Assembly (NCBI GenBank): GCA_021323855.1
Contig: JAJPKE010000007.1
Span: 53,370 to 117,369, forward strand
DNA: 64,000 nt
Reading direction: 5' to 3'
From: Chloroflexota bacterium
GTDB lineage: Bacteria; Chloroflexota; Ktedonobacteria; Ktedonobacterales; JADMIN01
Shown here: piece by piece, positions 20,993 to 30,331 of the stretch
Numbering within the stretch: the first letter of the stretch is position 1
Layout: every line of letters starts with the position of its first letter
Notes under the pieces: generated by a model
What the model saw: the letters and a program-made list of their open reading frames with translations, nothing else
Databases searched by the model: none
What the model was told of the DNA's origin: nothing
Position numbers and translations under genes: made by a program

Positions 20993-21196
20993 TTAGATCC
21001 ACGATAGCATCCAGAGAACTGCCAGCCCAAACCAGATAACCGTCACCCAGAAATACAGGGTGAGCATCACCCACGCCACAACATAGCAGAGGACGGCCAG
21101 ACGGGCGCTACGGTGTCGCGCTTGCCGCTGGTTGGCAAGCGCGGACCGGACGGCATATGACGTTGGAGCGGATAAGGAAGTTGCGTGCATACTCAT
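20993..21196 (-). CDS. Small hypothetical membrane protein
   Basis: A 67-residue frame with a basic, polar N-terminus and a single hydrophobic stretch (AVLCYVVAWVMLTLYFWVTV and on to the C-terminus) rich in Trp. No Shine-Dalgarno is visible. The composition fits a real small membrane protein, but nothing else supports it. It ends 20 bases after the convergent DinB gene. Confidence 0.4.
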   Translation of the reverse strand: MSMHATSLSAPTSYAVRSALANQRQARHRSARLAVLCYVVAWVMLTLYFWVTVIWFGLAVLWMLSWI

Positions 21197-21238
21197 AGGC
21201 TACTGACTCATAAGCTACTGAACTACTATGCTACTGGA

Positions 21239-21616
21239 CTAGGATGGACCCATCGTGCCGGGCTGCTGGAATTGCGGATAGTTCGTCGGTTGGTTTGCTG
21301 GCCGGGTGGGGCCGAAGAAGATATAGATCAGCATCATGATGCCAGAAATCAGCAGCAGCAGGACAAACCAGACCCAGTGCTGAAGCTGCACCATGCGGAT
21401 GAGCGCGCCGATCCAGGCGATGGTGCCGACGACGGCGGCGGCGATGAAAAAGATCAACGCCAGGACGAAGAGAATACCGTTTGGCGTGGTGGTGCTGCCA
21501 CCGCCCGCAGTGGTACTGGTCTTGCCGGCGGCGAAGGCGATGGCCTCGAAGATGCCGCCGATGATCGCCGCCACGATACCCAATAGATACAGATTACGGC
21601 TCATCGTTTTACTCAT
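21239..21616 (-). CDS. Small three-TM membrane protein, unknown
   Basis: A 125-residue protein with three hydrophobic helices (LYLLGIVAAIIGGIFEAIAF, ILFVLALIFFIAAAVVGTIAW and VWFVLLLLISGIMMLIYIFF), a Thr/Gly loop between the first two and a Pro/Gln-rich tail. I recognise no family with confidence. ATG 21616 follows AGGGGAG by nine bases and replaces the longer reading to 21733. Confidence 0.7.
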   Translation of the reverse strand: MSKTMSRNLYLLGIVAAIIGGIFEAIAFAAGKTSTTAGGGSTTTPNGILFVLALIFFIAAAVVGTIAWIGALIRMVQLQHWVWFVLLLLISGIMMLIYIFFGPTRPANQPTNYPQFQQPGTMGPS

Positions 21617-21776
21617 CGTTGCGTTCTCCCCTCTTGAAACGTGCCGAAACTGAGAAAATCGGGATAGATGCGGCTTTTCCGCACCTCCCGCGACAGCCTG
21701 GGAAGGAAGGTCTTGCACAATCCTTGCCAGCAATATCTGTACCTTTCAGGACTTATTAGGTCTTTCATCAGGTCTC

Positions 21777-22463
21777 TCAGGCGCTGGCGGGCAGTTCCGG
21801 CACGGCTTCGCCAGCCCGCTTGCGCCGCCAACGCCAGATCAGCCAGCAGGCTACCAGGATGATGGCCGTGACCAGCATGACGCCGACAAGCGCCACCGCC
21901 CAGCTTGGAGATTTCGTCACGAAATTGCGGAAAAACGCCAGGACCACCGGAATTTCGCGCTCCACGATGCTGCCGAGGGTATAGTAGAACGTTGCCCAGA
22001 TGACGGCGGCGATGATGACCGTGACGGCAAAATCGGGGTAACTCATGCCACTGATGCCAGCGATGATCGTGGCAACGATACGCAGGCCGGGGATCAGCCG
22101 CCCCACAATGAGGATCCAACGCCCATGCTTGGCAAAGGCATTCTCCATCATCTCGATATGCGATTGCTTGAGGCGCAGGAGATGCCCGTAGCGCGCCAGC
22201 AGCGGGCGACCACCGCGCTTCATCACCAAAAACAGCACCGACGACCCCAGAAACGCGGCAAGGCTCGCCAGCCCGATAGCCGCCACTGAGTGCAAGAATG
22301 GGACGGATCGCTGGCTCCCGGCGAGCGCCACCAGCGTATCAGAGGGAATGGGAATCGGGATGCCGGCTTCTTCGAGCAGTGTCATCACAAACAGCGTGGG
22401 TAATTCGTAGGTGTAGAAGAGCGTGAGCAGGGTATGCGCAAGTTCATGGATCACATGAAACAC
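21777..22463 (-). CDS. DedA-family (VTT/SNARE-associated) membrane protein
   Basis: A 228-residue integral membrane protein. It shows the DedA hallmarks: an early acidic site (EEAGIPIPIPSDTLVALAG), the amphipathic GRLIPGLRIVATIIAGISGM segment and four to five further helices. The C-terminal Arg/Lys tail is cytoplasmic. The family scrambles or recycles lipid carriers such as undecaprenyl phosphate or phosphatidylethanolamine; which one applies here is unknown. It is divergent from the P-type ATPase gene. Confidence 0.9.
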   Translation of the reverse strand: MFHVIHELAHTLLTLFYTYELPTLFVMTLLEEAGIPIPIPSDTLVALAGSQRSVPFLHSVAAIGLASLAAFLGSSVLFLVMKRGGRPLLARYGHLLRLKQSHIEMMENAFAKHGRWILIVGRLIPGLRIVATIIAGISGMSYPDFAVTVIIAAVIWATFYYTLGSIVEREIPVVLAFFRNFVTKSPSWAVALVGVMLVTAIILVACWLIWRWRRKRAGEAVPELPASA

Positions 22464-22822
22464 ACTGTATACTCCCTCGCGCAGCCGGATGATGTTTAGA
22501 GATGTTCAGATGTGTCGCCTGCCATAGACATGCCGAAGCTTGGCGCAACTCCGCCAATCTGCCATTGTGTGTTCGCGTAGACGCGGAGAAAAAACGGACG
22601 CGAGGGGTCGTTGCAGGATATATGCCATCGGGTCTGCATCGCTCACACGGCATACACGCCATAGCGGTGGCACTTGTGTTGCGGGTAGTGTCTGCCGCAA
22701 TCGTAAGACCACCATTGAATAGGTGAATAAGGCAACTGAATACGGCATCGTAGTGGCTCTTTATGCTTCGCTTGTCCATCAGCCATGTACTCCGGGCACA
22801 TAGAAAGAGATGAGGTCGCTGG
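22464..22822. other. Divergent spacer between DedA gene and P-type ATPase
   Basis: About 360 bases with no protein-like frame. GAGG lies seven bases before the ATPase ATG. No repeat element and no confident promoter was found. Confidence 0.5.
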
Positions 22823-25537
22823 ATGGCAGATATCCCTGTAAACCTGCGCCCACGAGATATCCCTGATATTCCTGAACAGTCTGAAACATCCGCCACAGCC
22901 GCATTAACGAACGCCCCAGAATTGCAGGGATTGAGCGAGAGCGAGGCGCAGGCGCGGCGCGCACGCGGACTGGGCAACACCGCGCCGCCACCGACCGGGC
23001 GCACCTACTGGCAGATCATCCGTGAGAACGTCTTTACCTTCATCAATAGCTGCCTGTTCGTGCTGGGTCTGCTGCTCTTGCTGCTGAACCGCCCCGGCGA
23101 CGCGCTCGTCTCTACCGGCGTGATTCTGTTGAATGTGCTGGTGAGTGTGGTGCAGGAAATCCGCGCCAAACGCACGCTGGACCGCGTGGCGCTGCTCACC
23201 AGGCCGACCGCGACGGTGATGCGCGACGAACGGGAGCGCACGGTTGCGCCTGAAGCGTTGGTCGTCGGTGACGTGCTGAAGGTGGGGCCGGGCGACCAGA
23301 TTGTCGTAGATGGGCGCGTCATCGGCGCAGGTCGCATGAACGTGGATGAGTCGCAGTTGACCGGTGAATCGCAACTGGTGCCCAAACAGGCGGGAGACCA
23401 GGTATTCTCCGGCAGCTTCTGTGTCAGTGGCGCCGCGAGCTTTGTGGCAGAGCAGGTGGGCGCAGAGAGCTTCGCCAACAAGCTCACCGCTGGCGCGCGG
23501 GCGTTTCGCCGTGTGCTGACGCCGCTGCAACGGGAGATTTATCTCGTCATTCGCATCATGCTGCTGATCGTGCTGTATTTCGAGTTCCTGCTGGTGATGC
23601 ACGCGGTGTTGCGGCAACTTTCGCTGGCGCAGAGCGTGCAGAACTCCACGATCATCGCCGGTCTCGTACCCAACGGCCTCTTCCTTTCGATTTCGGTGGC
23701 CTATGCCATCGGCGCGGTGCGCATCATTCGCTACGGCGCGCTGGTACAACAGGCGAACGCTATCGAGTCGCTCAGCAATGTGGATGTGCTGTGCCTGGAT
23801 AAGACCGGCACCCTGACGGCCAACCGCTTGCAGGTGCAGGCGCTCCATCCCATCGGCGGCGGCGAAGACGAGCTACGCCGGGCGTTGCGCCTGATGATGG
23901 ATCTGGCAACCACCGGCAACAAAACCAGCGATGCCATTGCATCGTATGTCAGGCCCGATATCACGCCTGCTACGCCAGCCGAAGCCAGCGAGACGGCTGA
24001 GACGACACCTGAACCAATGGACGGCGCGCGGCTGCTGGCGGAGATTCCCTTCTCGTCGGCGCGCAAGTGGAGCGCCGTCGCAATTGCCGGCGGCGAGGCG
24101 CCTGGCGTGTATGCTCTGGGCGCGCCGGAGATGCTGCGCCCGTATCTGCGCGATGCTGGAACCGATACCAGTAGTGATGGAGCCAACGATGGAGCCAGGC
24201 CGGGAGGGCAGAGCTGGCAGGCTATCGCCACGCAGGCACATGAACTGGCGGACCAGGGATTGCGCGTGCTACTGGTCGCCTTTAGTCCCGCGAACACGGC
24301 AGAGGCGGCGCTGGAAGATCGCGGCGACGAGTCACGTCTGCCGGGCGATATGCGGGCGCTGGGGCTGGTGAGCCTGAGCGATGAGCTACGCGCAGAGGCC
24401 CGCGAGGCGCTGGCGGCGTTCCGGCGGGCGGGCGTGCATCCCAAGATCATCTCCGGCGACAATCCTGAGACGGTGGCGGCGCTGGCGCGGCAGGCAGGGC
24501 TGGGAACCGATATCCGGCTGATTTCCGGGCTAGACCTGGAACAGATGGACGAGGCGCAGTTCCAACAGGCGGCCACCACAGCGACCGTCTTCGGACGCAT
24601 TACACCCCAGCAGAAGCAACAACTGATGCAGGCGTTGCGAGCGAGCGGGCACTATGTAGCCATGATCGGTGACGGCGTGAATGATGTGCTATCGCTCAAA
24701 CAGGCGAATCTTGGCATCGCCATGCAGAGCGGCAGCCAGGCCACACGCGGTGTGGCGGATATCGTGCTGACGCAAGACTCGTTTGCCGCGCTGGTGCCCG
24801 CCGTAGGCGAGGGGCAGCGCATCATCAACGGCATGCAGGACATCCTGCGGCTTTTCCTGACGCGCATCGGCACGATTGGGCTGATTATTCTCTCCTCACT
24901 GGTGATCGGTGAGTTTCCGCTGGCGCTGCGCCAGGGATCGCTAGTAACGCTCTTCGGCGTGGGCATCCCAACGGTGCTGCTGGCGTTGTGGGCACAGCCG
25001 GGGCCGACGAACAAGGGCAATCTGCTGGGCTGGCTGTTTCATTTCATCCTGGCGCCGGTCCTCATCACCAGCATCGTCGGCTTGCCGCTCTTTTACCTGG
25101 CGTTGTATGTGCTGACGCACTCGCCCGATTTGCTCGCTACGCATGTGCATCTGACGCCGCATACCGATATCTATGCCGCCGCGCTGCCAATTGCGCAGAC
25201 CATCCTGACAGTGTATCTGCTCTTTTGCAGCCTCTTCCTCATCATCTTCGTTGAGCCACCTTCGCCCTGGTGGACCGGCGGCGCGACACTCAGCACTGAC
25301 CGGCGGCCAACGCTGCTGGCGGTGGGGCTGATGCTGGCCTTTGTGCTGCTGGAATTGGCGCCGCCACTGCGCAACAGCTTCGCGCTGACCTCGCTCAACA
25401 TCCTGGAACTCAGCATGAGCGCCATCGCGGTGGCCATCTGGCTCTTCGCCGTGCGCTGGGCCTGGCGCGCACATCTCATCTCACGCTTCCTGGGTACACA
25501 CCACGCCGGAGATGAAGAGGGAGAGACGCGGCAGTGA
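22823..25537 (+). CDS. Cation-transporting P-type ATPase, CtpE-like
   Basis: 904 residues. Actuator motif LTGES, phosphorylation motif DKTGTLT with Asp326, and hinge MIGDGVNDVLSLK are intact, so an active pump is expected. The M4 ion-binding motif reads VPNGL instead of PEGL, and the hinge has NDVLSLK rather than NDAPAL, as in the mycobacterial CtpE group, reported to move calcium. About ten hydrophobic segments, six of them after the P domain. The stop TGA lies in the loop and arm of a palindromic repeat (25529-25544). The ion assignment is inference. Confidence 0.9.
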   Translation: MADIPVNLRPRDIPDIPEQSETSATAALTNAPELQGLSESEAQARRARGLGNTAPPPTGRTYWQIIRENVFTFINSCLFVLGLLLLLLNRPGDALVSTGVILLNVLVSVVQEIRAKRTLDRVALLTRPTATVMRDERERTVAPEALVVGDVLKVGPGDQIVVDGRVIGAGRMNVDESQLTGESQLVPKQAGDQVFSGSFCVSGAASFVAEQVGAESFANKLTAGARAFRRVLTPLQREIYLVIRIMLLIVLYFEFLLVMHAVLRQLSLAQSVQNSTIIAGLVPNGLFLSISVAYAIGAVRIIRYGALVQQANAIESLSNVDVLCLDKTGTLTANRLQVQALHPIGGGEDELRRALRLMMDLATTGNKTSDAIASYVRPDITPATPAEASETAETTPEPMDGARLLAEIPFSSARKWSAVAIAGGEAPGVYALGAPEMLRPYLRDAGTDTSSDGANDGARPGGQSWQAIATQAHELADQGLRVLLVAFSPANTAEAALEDRGDESRLPGDMRALGLVSLSDELRAEAREALAAFRRAGVHPKIISGDNPETVAALARQAGLGTDIRLISGLDLEQMDEAQFQQAATTATVFGRITPQQKQQLMQALRASGHYVAMIGDGVNDVLSLKQANLGIAMQSGSQATRGVADIVLTQDSFAALVPAVGEGQRIINGMQDILRLFLTRIGTIGLIILSSLVIGEFPLALRQGSLVTLFGVGIPTVLLALWAQPGPTNKGNLLGWLFHFILAPVLITSIVGLPLFYLALYVLTHSPDLLATHVHLTPHTDIYAAALPIAQTILTVYLLFCSLFLIIFVEPPSPWWTGGATLSTDRRPTLLAVGLMLAFVLLELAPPLRNSFALTSLNILELSMSAIAVAIWLFAVRWAWRAHLISRFLGTHHAGDEEGETRQ

Positions 25538-25544
25538 ACTGCCG
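25529..25544 (+). repeat. GA-loop palindrome overlapping the ATPase stop
   Basis: CGGCAGT-GA-ACTGCCG, 7-bp arms. The T-GA at its centre is the stop codon of the upstream ATPase. An opposite-strand copy of the same sequence is at 36052-36067. Confidence 0.75.
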
Positions 25545-25708
25545 GCGCACGGATGACAGACGGATGAATCCGCGTGGAGTTGGCCGGCGCACGGATGGTT
25601 GGCGGGTGAACCCGCGTGATTGGTGGCTGGCGCGTGAACGGGGGCCAGCGAATGAATTCGCGCCTGGCCGGCGCGCGAACGGGGACCAGCGAATGAATTC
25701 GCGCCTGG
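25542..25708 (+). repeat. Tandem array of four 41-43-bp units with GA-loop palindromes
   Basis: Units start at 25542, 25584, 25627 and 25668. Each begins CYGGCGC and contains a palindrome with central GA: CGGAT-GA-ATCCG (25561-25572), GCGGGT-GA-ACCCGC (25602-25615), GCGAAT-GA-ATTCGC (25648-25661 and 25689-25702). The arms differ between units while staying complementary. A degenerate further unit may follow to about 25740. A degenerate GGCAGACATT-type copy lies at 25745-25757. Confidence 0.8.
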
Positions 25709-25806
25709 ATGGCCGTTGGCCGCGAAGTCCGCCTGCGCGGGTTTGGGGCAGACATTGCCTGCACGCCTACCCTTTCTGCGACTGCCTGTACGCCAGCACC
25801 CGGTCT

Positions 25807-25828
25807 CCCCTCTCCTATGGGAGAGGGG
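25807..25828. repeat. CCCCTCTCC palindromic repeat supplying the kinase stop
   Basis: CCCCTCTCC-TAT-GGGAGAGGGG followed by CCGGGGGTG. Same family as copies at 41201-41225, 42656-42716 and 45242-45298. The TAG stop and last codons of the histidine kinase lie inside it. Confidence 0.75.
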
Positions 25829-28800
25829 CCGGGGGTGTGGTCTCTGGCAACGGCAAGGTGAAGGAGAACGTGGACCCCTTGCCAACAACACTTTCTGCGC
25901 TCACCTGTCCGCCGTGACGACGGATGATGGTCTGGCAGATGTAAAGTCCCAGACCCAGGCCGACGCCGGAGCCGCTGCGCTGTTCAACGCCCGGCACGCG
26001 ATAGAACCGCTCGAATACCTTCGCCAGTTGATCGGCTGGTAGCCCTGGCCCGTGATCGCGCACCGTAACGCGCGCCTTGCCCTTCTGCACGGTGAGTTGC
26101 ACGGCGACCGGCTGCTCTGGGTCGGAATATTTGAGGGCATTGGTCAGATAGTTCGTCACTACCTGCCCCAGCCGGTCGGCATCCGCAATCAGCGGTACGG
26201 CGGTTTTAGAGGGGAGAGCCAGCGTAATGGTGCGTTCGGGCCAGATTGCACGCTGCGCCTCAACCACCTCGCGCACGATCTCGCGGAGATCACAGGGTTC
26301 CAGCCGCATGTCGAGTTTGCCAGCGGTGATGCGCGTCACGTCGAGGAGATCACCCACCAGCCGGTCCACACGCTTGAGCTGATGCGTGAGGCGTACCGCA
26401 ATGTTATGCGTCCGTTCCAGACGACCTCGCGCTTGCTCTGGTAGGGAACTTTCAGGATTTTCCAGCAGTTGCCGCAACTGCCGCTCAGAAGTCTGCACGC
26501 CAACAATGATGCTCGTCAGCGGCGTGCGCAATTCATGGCTGGCAATGCCCAGGAACTCATCCATCCGGCGGGCGGCTTCTTCAGAGGCCAACGCTCTGGC
26601 ATCCGCCGCTGCGCGCTCATGCAGCAGCAGGCGCCGCTCCAGCACCAGCGCCATGAGTTGCGTGGCGGCCTGCATCAGTTCTTTCTCTGCTGCGGTGAAG
26701 GTCTGGCGGTTACGAATCTCCACCCCCAGGAGGCAGATTTGCTGAGGATTGACCCAGACGCCCACAGCAATCACCTGTTGCACACCTAAATAATCTAAGC
26801 CAGGAATCGGCGGCTGATTTGCCAGATCAAGCGTGAGCATCTCACCTGCATACAGGCGTTTGGCCATTTCAAGTGGAAGGAAGTCGGTGATGTTTCCGCC
26901 ACTCAGCGCGCGCCACCAGCGGGTCTCCACCTCCGGCGCCACGCCCACCACAGCGAGCGGGCTGACCGTGCCGCTTTCCGGCGTGACCAGCGCAGCCGCC
27001 GTATATTGACTATCCATCACTCGTTGAATCAACCGGACGATGCGCGGCAAGACCTCTGTATCGTTTCCGATTGCCTGATGATCGCTACCAATCTCTTCCA
27101 CCAGCGTCTGCGCCATCTTTAGCAGCGCAGCCAGGCTATCGGCGGTGCGCCGGGCCAGCGCGCGCCGTTCAGTGACATCGTGAAACATCACAACGCCACC
27201 TCTGATGACGCCTGCGCCATCGCGAATCGGCGCGCCACTGAACTCCCACTCACGCTCGCGTCCATCCAGGGTGTGGACCTGCACATCCATTGCAGTAGAG
27301 CCAGCCAGCGTCTCTCCGCGCACCACCCGCGCCGCCGGAGCGCGCTTTGGTGGCAATGGGCGCCCATGTTCATCGCGCATAGCGAGCATTTGAGCGCGTT
27401 CCCCCGGCGTCTTCGTAAAGTAGCCTTCCACGAGTTCAGGAGTATTCAGGCCAGCCAGTTGATAACCTGCCTGATTCATTCGATGAATGATGCCACGCGC
27501 GTCAACAATGTCTATCCCGGCGGTCATCGCTTCAAAGACTGCTTCTAATTCTCCGGCGCGTACAGTGGTTTCCTGGCGCAGCCGCGCGATCTCCAGTTGG
27601 GAGGCTATTCGTGCCAATACCTCGCGCGCCGAGAACGGCTTGATGAGGTAATCGTTGGCTCCGGCCTGCAATCCCTCGATGGTCGCCTCTTCGCCAGCTC
27701 TGGCCGAGAGCAGAATGACCGGAACGGCGCGAGTACGTGGGTCGGCGCGCAGCGCACGTAGCAGGCCAAAGCCGTCCAACTCCGGCATCATGACGTCCGA
27801 AAGCACCAGATCGGGCGGATGGCGACGAGCAGCCTGGAGCGCCGCCGCGCCATCGCCCACCGCCTCCACCTCGTAGCGCCCGCTGAGCAGGCGTGTCAGG
27901 TAGTCGCGCAGATCGGCGTTGTCATCGGCCAGGAGGATACGCGCCCGGCGCTGAGGCGACTCACCCGCTTCCCTGGTAGTAAAAGGGGAGGGTGATAAGA
28001 TAGATGAGGCAGAAGATTCCGGCGTCAGCCAATCCTGCTCCAGCGTATTAGTTGACTCATCTGCTGGGAGCCAGCGTTGCGCCTCCTCCAGGAAGGGCGC
28101 GGCCCCCAGTGTGGTGGACACCTGCGTCTGGCTGGCATGAACATGATCCGCCGGCAAGTGCGCCATGCCCAGCGGTATAGTGATCGTGAACGTCGTGCCC
28201 ATGCCAGGCTGGCTCTCTACCTGGATGGAGCCACCATGCAAATGCACCAGTTCTTGCACCAGCGCCAAGCCAATGCCGGACCCCTCATAAGTACGCGAGC
28301 GCGTTCCCTGCACACGATGAAACCGCTCGAAGAGACGGGGCAGTTCATCCGGCGGAATGCCGGCGCCAGTGTCACTCACCTTCAGTTGCGCCTGCCGCCC
28401 GTTCTCGTGGAGCGAGACGCTGATCTCGCCGCTAAAGGTGAACTTGAAGGCGTTGGAGAGCAGATTCAGGACAATCTTCTCCCACATCTCGCGGTCCACG
28501 TACACCGGCTCCGGAAGTTCCGGGCAATCAACGCGCAGGCGCAACCCGGCCTTCTCGATTACGGAGCGAAAGGCGCTCGCCAGATCAGTCGTGAGCGCGG
28601 CCAGATCGGTCGGCACATAAGTCGCCTGGATGCGTCCGGCCTCGATCCGTGAGAAATCGAGCAGTGTATTGACCAGCTTCGAGAGGCGCAGCCCGTTGCG
28701 ATGGATAAGCGCAAGCTGCTCCTGGGTGGCGGGGTTGAGCGCCTGGTCACTCAGCAAATCTTCCAGCGGCCCCAGCATCAACGTCAGCGGGGTGCGGAAC

Positions 28801-29903
28801 TCATGGCTGACGTTGCTGAAGAAGACGGTTTTGGCGCGGTCCAGTTCTGACAATGCTTCGACACGCTGGCGCTCCTCTTCATAGGCGCGGGCGCTCGCCA
28901 GGCTGGCGGCAAGCTGGCCAGCGACCAGTTGGAGAAACCCCTGATAGCTTTCATCGAAGAGACGGAAGGGGTTCAATCCCACGATGAGCATGCCGGCCAG
29001 CCCCTGCTGGCCAGAGCGGGCAATAGGCAGCGCAACTGCCTGATGTGGCGGGCGCTCCCACGCACCTGCCGGCAGATTGTCGGCCCATTGAGTCAGGTCA
29101 GTAATGATAACCGGTTGCCCGCTGTGAATCACCTCGTGAAAGGGCCATAGCCGGTCTTCATCCGGTCGCCCGTCTGCCAGGGCGACCGTCTCAGGCGCCG
29201 CCGGGTGGTCGCTGCTCATACCCGCTGTTCCGGCGAGCGTTACCCGTTGCTGCTCGCTATCCAGCAAATAGAGCAGGGCAAAGGGGAGATCATACGGATT
29301 CTGGGTCAGACTATCGGCGCTGAGTTCGCACGCATCGCGGATGGTGCGGGCATCCGCCGTTTCCGCCGCCAGCGTGCGCAGCAGCTTCATCTGTCGCTCG
29401 CCAATGATGCGCTGGGTATCATCAGTATTGGCGCAGAAAATCCCGCCCACACCGCCGGTATCGTCAGGAATGGGGGTATAGGAGAAGGTGTAGTACGTCT
29501 CCTCTGGATAGCCATACCGCTCCATAATGAGCGGCAGCGCTTCATCATAGGTGCCCACGTTGGTACGCATCGCGGTTTCCAGGCGGGGGCCAATGACATC
29601 CCAAATTTCGCGCCAGACCACCGAGACAGGTTGCCCCAGCGCAGTGGGATGCTTCCCGCCTACGATAGCTTTATAGGGGTCGTTATAAAATTTGATGAGT
29701 TCCGGTCCCCAGCCAATCCAGATCGGCTGGCGCGAAGCGAGCATGATGCGTACAGCGGTTTTCAGGCTGTATGGCCAGGTTTCCACTGGACCTAGCGGCG
29801 TCTGCGACCAGTCTATCGCTTGCAGAAGGGCGCCGGTCTCGCCGCCGCCCTCAAACAGGCGATCCGCAGAAACGACCGGAGGGGATTGAGGTTGTAGCTC
29901 CAT
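25815..29903 (-). CDS. Hybrid sensor histidine kinase with two kinase cores
   Basis: 1,362 residues, no membrane segments. Order: PAS-like sensor (about 35-165), GAF (about 175-340), HisKA with His367 (SNVSHEFRTPL), HATPase (to about 580, DTGAGIPP, GSGIGLALV), linker, receiver (655-770, Asp703, Lys755), PAS (785-915), GAF (925-1095), second HisKA with His1123 (ASHELRTPL) and second HATPase (DHGPGLP, GVGLGLGLY). Both kinase cores look intact. It follows the response regulator gene by 32 bases, so the two form a unit. The C-terminus TTPPAPLP is encoded by a palindromic repeat, suggesting the original end was altered. Confidence 0.93.
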   Translation of the reverse strand: MELQPQSPPVVSADRLFEGGGETGALLQAIDWSQTPLGPVETWPYSLKTAVRIMLASRQPIWIGWGPELIKFYNDPYKAIVGGKHPTALGQPVSVVWREIWDVIGPRLETAMRTNVGTYDEALPLIMERYGYPEETYYTFSYTPIPDDTGGVGGIFCANTDDTQRIIGERQMKLLRTLAAETADARTIRDACELSADSLTQNPYDLPFALLYLLDSEQQRVTLAGTAGMSSDHPAAPETVALADGRPDEDRLWPFHEVIHSGQPVIITDLTQWADNLPAGAWERPPHQAVALPIARSGQQGLAGMLIVGLNPFRLFDESYQGFLQLVAGQLAASLASARAYEEERQRVEALSELDRAKTVFFSNVSHEFRTPLTLMLGPLEDLLSDQALNPATQEQLALIHRNGLRLSKLVNTLLDFSRIEAGRIQATYVPTDLAALTTDLASAFRSVIEKAGLRLRVDCPELPEPVYVDREMWEKIVLNLLSNAFKFTFSGEISVSLHENGRQAQLKVSDTGAGIPPDELPRLFERFHRVQGTRSRTYEGSGIGLALVQELVHLHGGSIQVESQPGMGTTFTITIPLGMAHLPADHVHASQTQVSTTLGAAPFLEEAQRWLPADESTNTLEQDWLTPESSASSILSPSPFTTREAGESPQRRARILLADDNADLRDYLTRLLSGRYEVEAVGDGAAALQAARRHPPDLVLSDVMMPELDGFGLLRALRADPRTRAVPVILLSARAGEEATIEGLQAGANDYLIKPFSAREVLARIASQLEIARLRQETTVRAGELEAVFEAMTAGIDIVDARGIIHRMNQAGYQLAGLNTPELVEGYFTKTPGERAQMLAMRDEHGRPLPPKRAPAARVVRGETLAGSTAMDVQVHTLDGREREWEFSGAPIRDGAGVIRGGVVMFHDVTERRALARRTADSLAALLKMAQTLVEEIGSDHQAIGNDTEVLPRIVRLIQRVMDSQYTAAALVTPESGTVSPLAVVGVAPEVETRWWRALSGGNITDFLPLEMAKRLYAGEMLTLDLANQPPIPGLDYLGVQQVIAVGVWVNPQQICLLGVEIRNRQTFTAAEKELMQAATQLMALVLERRLLLHERAAADARALASEEAARRMDEFLGIASHELRTPLTSIIVGVQTSERQLRQLLENPESSLPEQARGRLERTHNIAVRLTHQLKRVDRLVGDLLDVTRITAGKLDMRLEPCDLREIVREVVEAQRAIWPERTITLALPSKTAVPLIADADRLGQVVTNYLTNALKYSDPEQPVAVQLTVQKGKARVTVRDHGPGLPADQLAKVFERFYRVPGVEQRSGSGVGLGLGLYICQTIIRRHGGQVSAESVVGKGSTFSFTLPLPETTPPAPLP

Positions 29904-29935
29904 AGGGATATTCTCTTCCGCTGCACTTACTGCAA

Positions 29936-30331
29936 TTACTGACGAGCAAGCAGGCGTTGCCAGGCTCGTTCGACAGTTCCGAGCAGCACGTCTATGTCAT
30001 AGGGTTTTGGGAGGATGATGGCGTCCAGCGCATTGAGCAGCTCAACTAAGGTAGTATCTGGTGGTTCGGGTCGAGCCGTCATAAAGACGACAGCCGTGCG
30101 CTGCTGGATATCCGGTTCCTGAACTAAAGCACGCAAGACTGCTACGCCATCCATACCGGGCATGATGCGATCAAGGAGCAGCACGCGCGGCTCCGGATGC
30201 GCGCGGAGCAGAGCCAGCGCCGCGTCTCCCCTGGATGCGTCCTCGACAATAGCCCCACTGTCCTCAAAGAGGATTTGTAGACTCTCACGAATGTCCTGGT
30301 CATCATCTACGATACACACACGGAGCGTCAT
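29936..30331 (-). CDS. Single-domain response regulator
   Basis: A receiver-only protein of 131 residues: acidic pocket VCIVDDD, phosphoacceptor Asp54 in LLLDRIMPGMDG, switch Thr in FMTARP and Lys in LPKPYD. There is no output domain, so it probably relays phosphate to or from the adjacent hybrid kinase. ATG 30331 has AAGGA six bases upstream. An in-frame ATG at 30370 with AGGA nine bases upstream is an equally possible start adding 13 residues. Confidence 0.9.
   Translation of the reverse strand: MTLRVCIVDDDQDIRESLQILFEDSGAIVEDASRGDAALALLRAHPEPRVLLLDRIMPGMDGVAVLRALVQEPDIQQRTAVVFMTARPEPPDTTLVELLNALDAIILPKPYDIDVLLGTVERAWQRLLARQ

Noticed and set aside
22904..23848. 314-codon minus-strand frame
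   Set aside because: Antisense shadow of the CtpE-like ATPase; low-complexity Arg/His/Gln composition.
25542..25740. Possible CRISPR array
   Set aside because: Units are about 42 bp, contain internal palindromes with changing arms and no constant repeat alternating with unique spacers; no cas genes are in the window.
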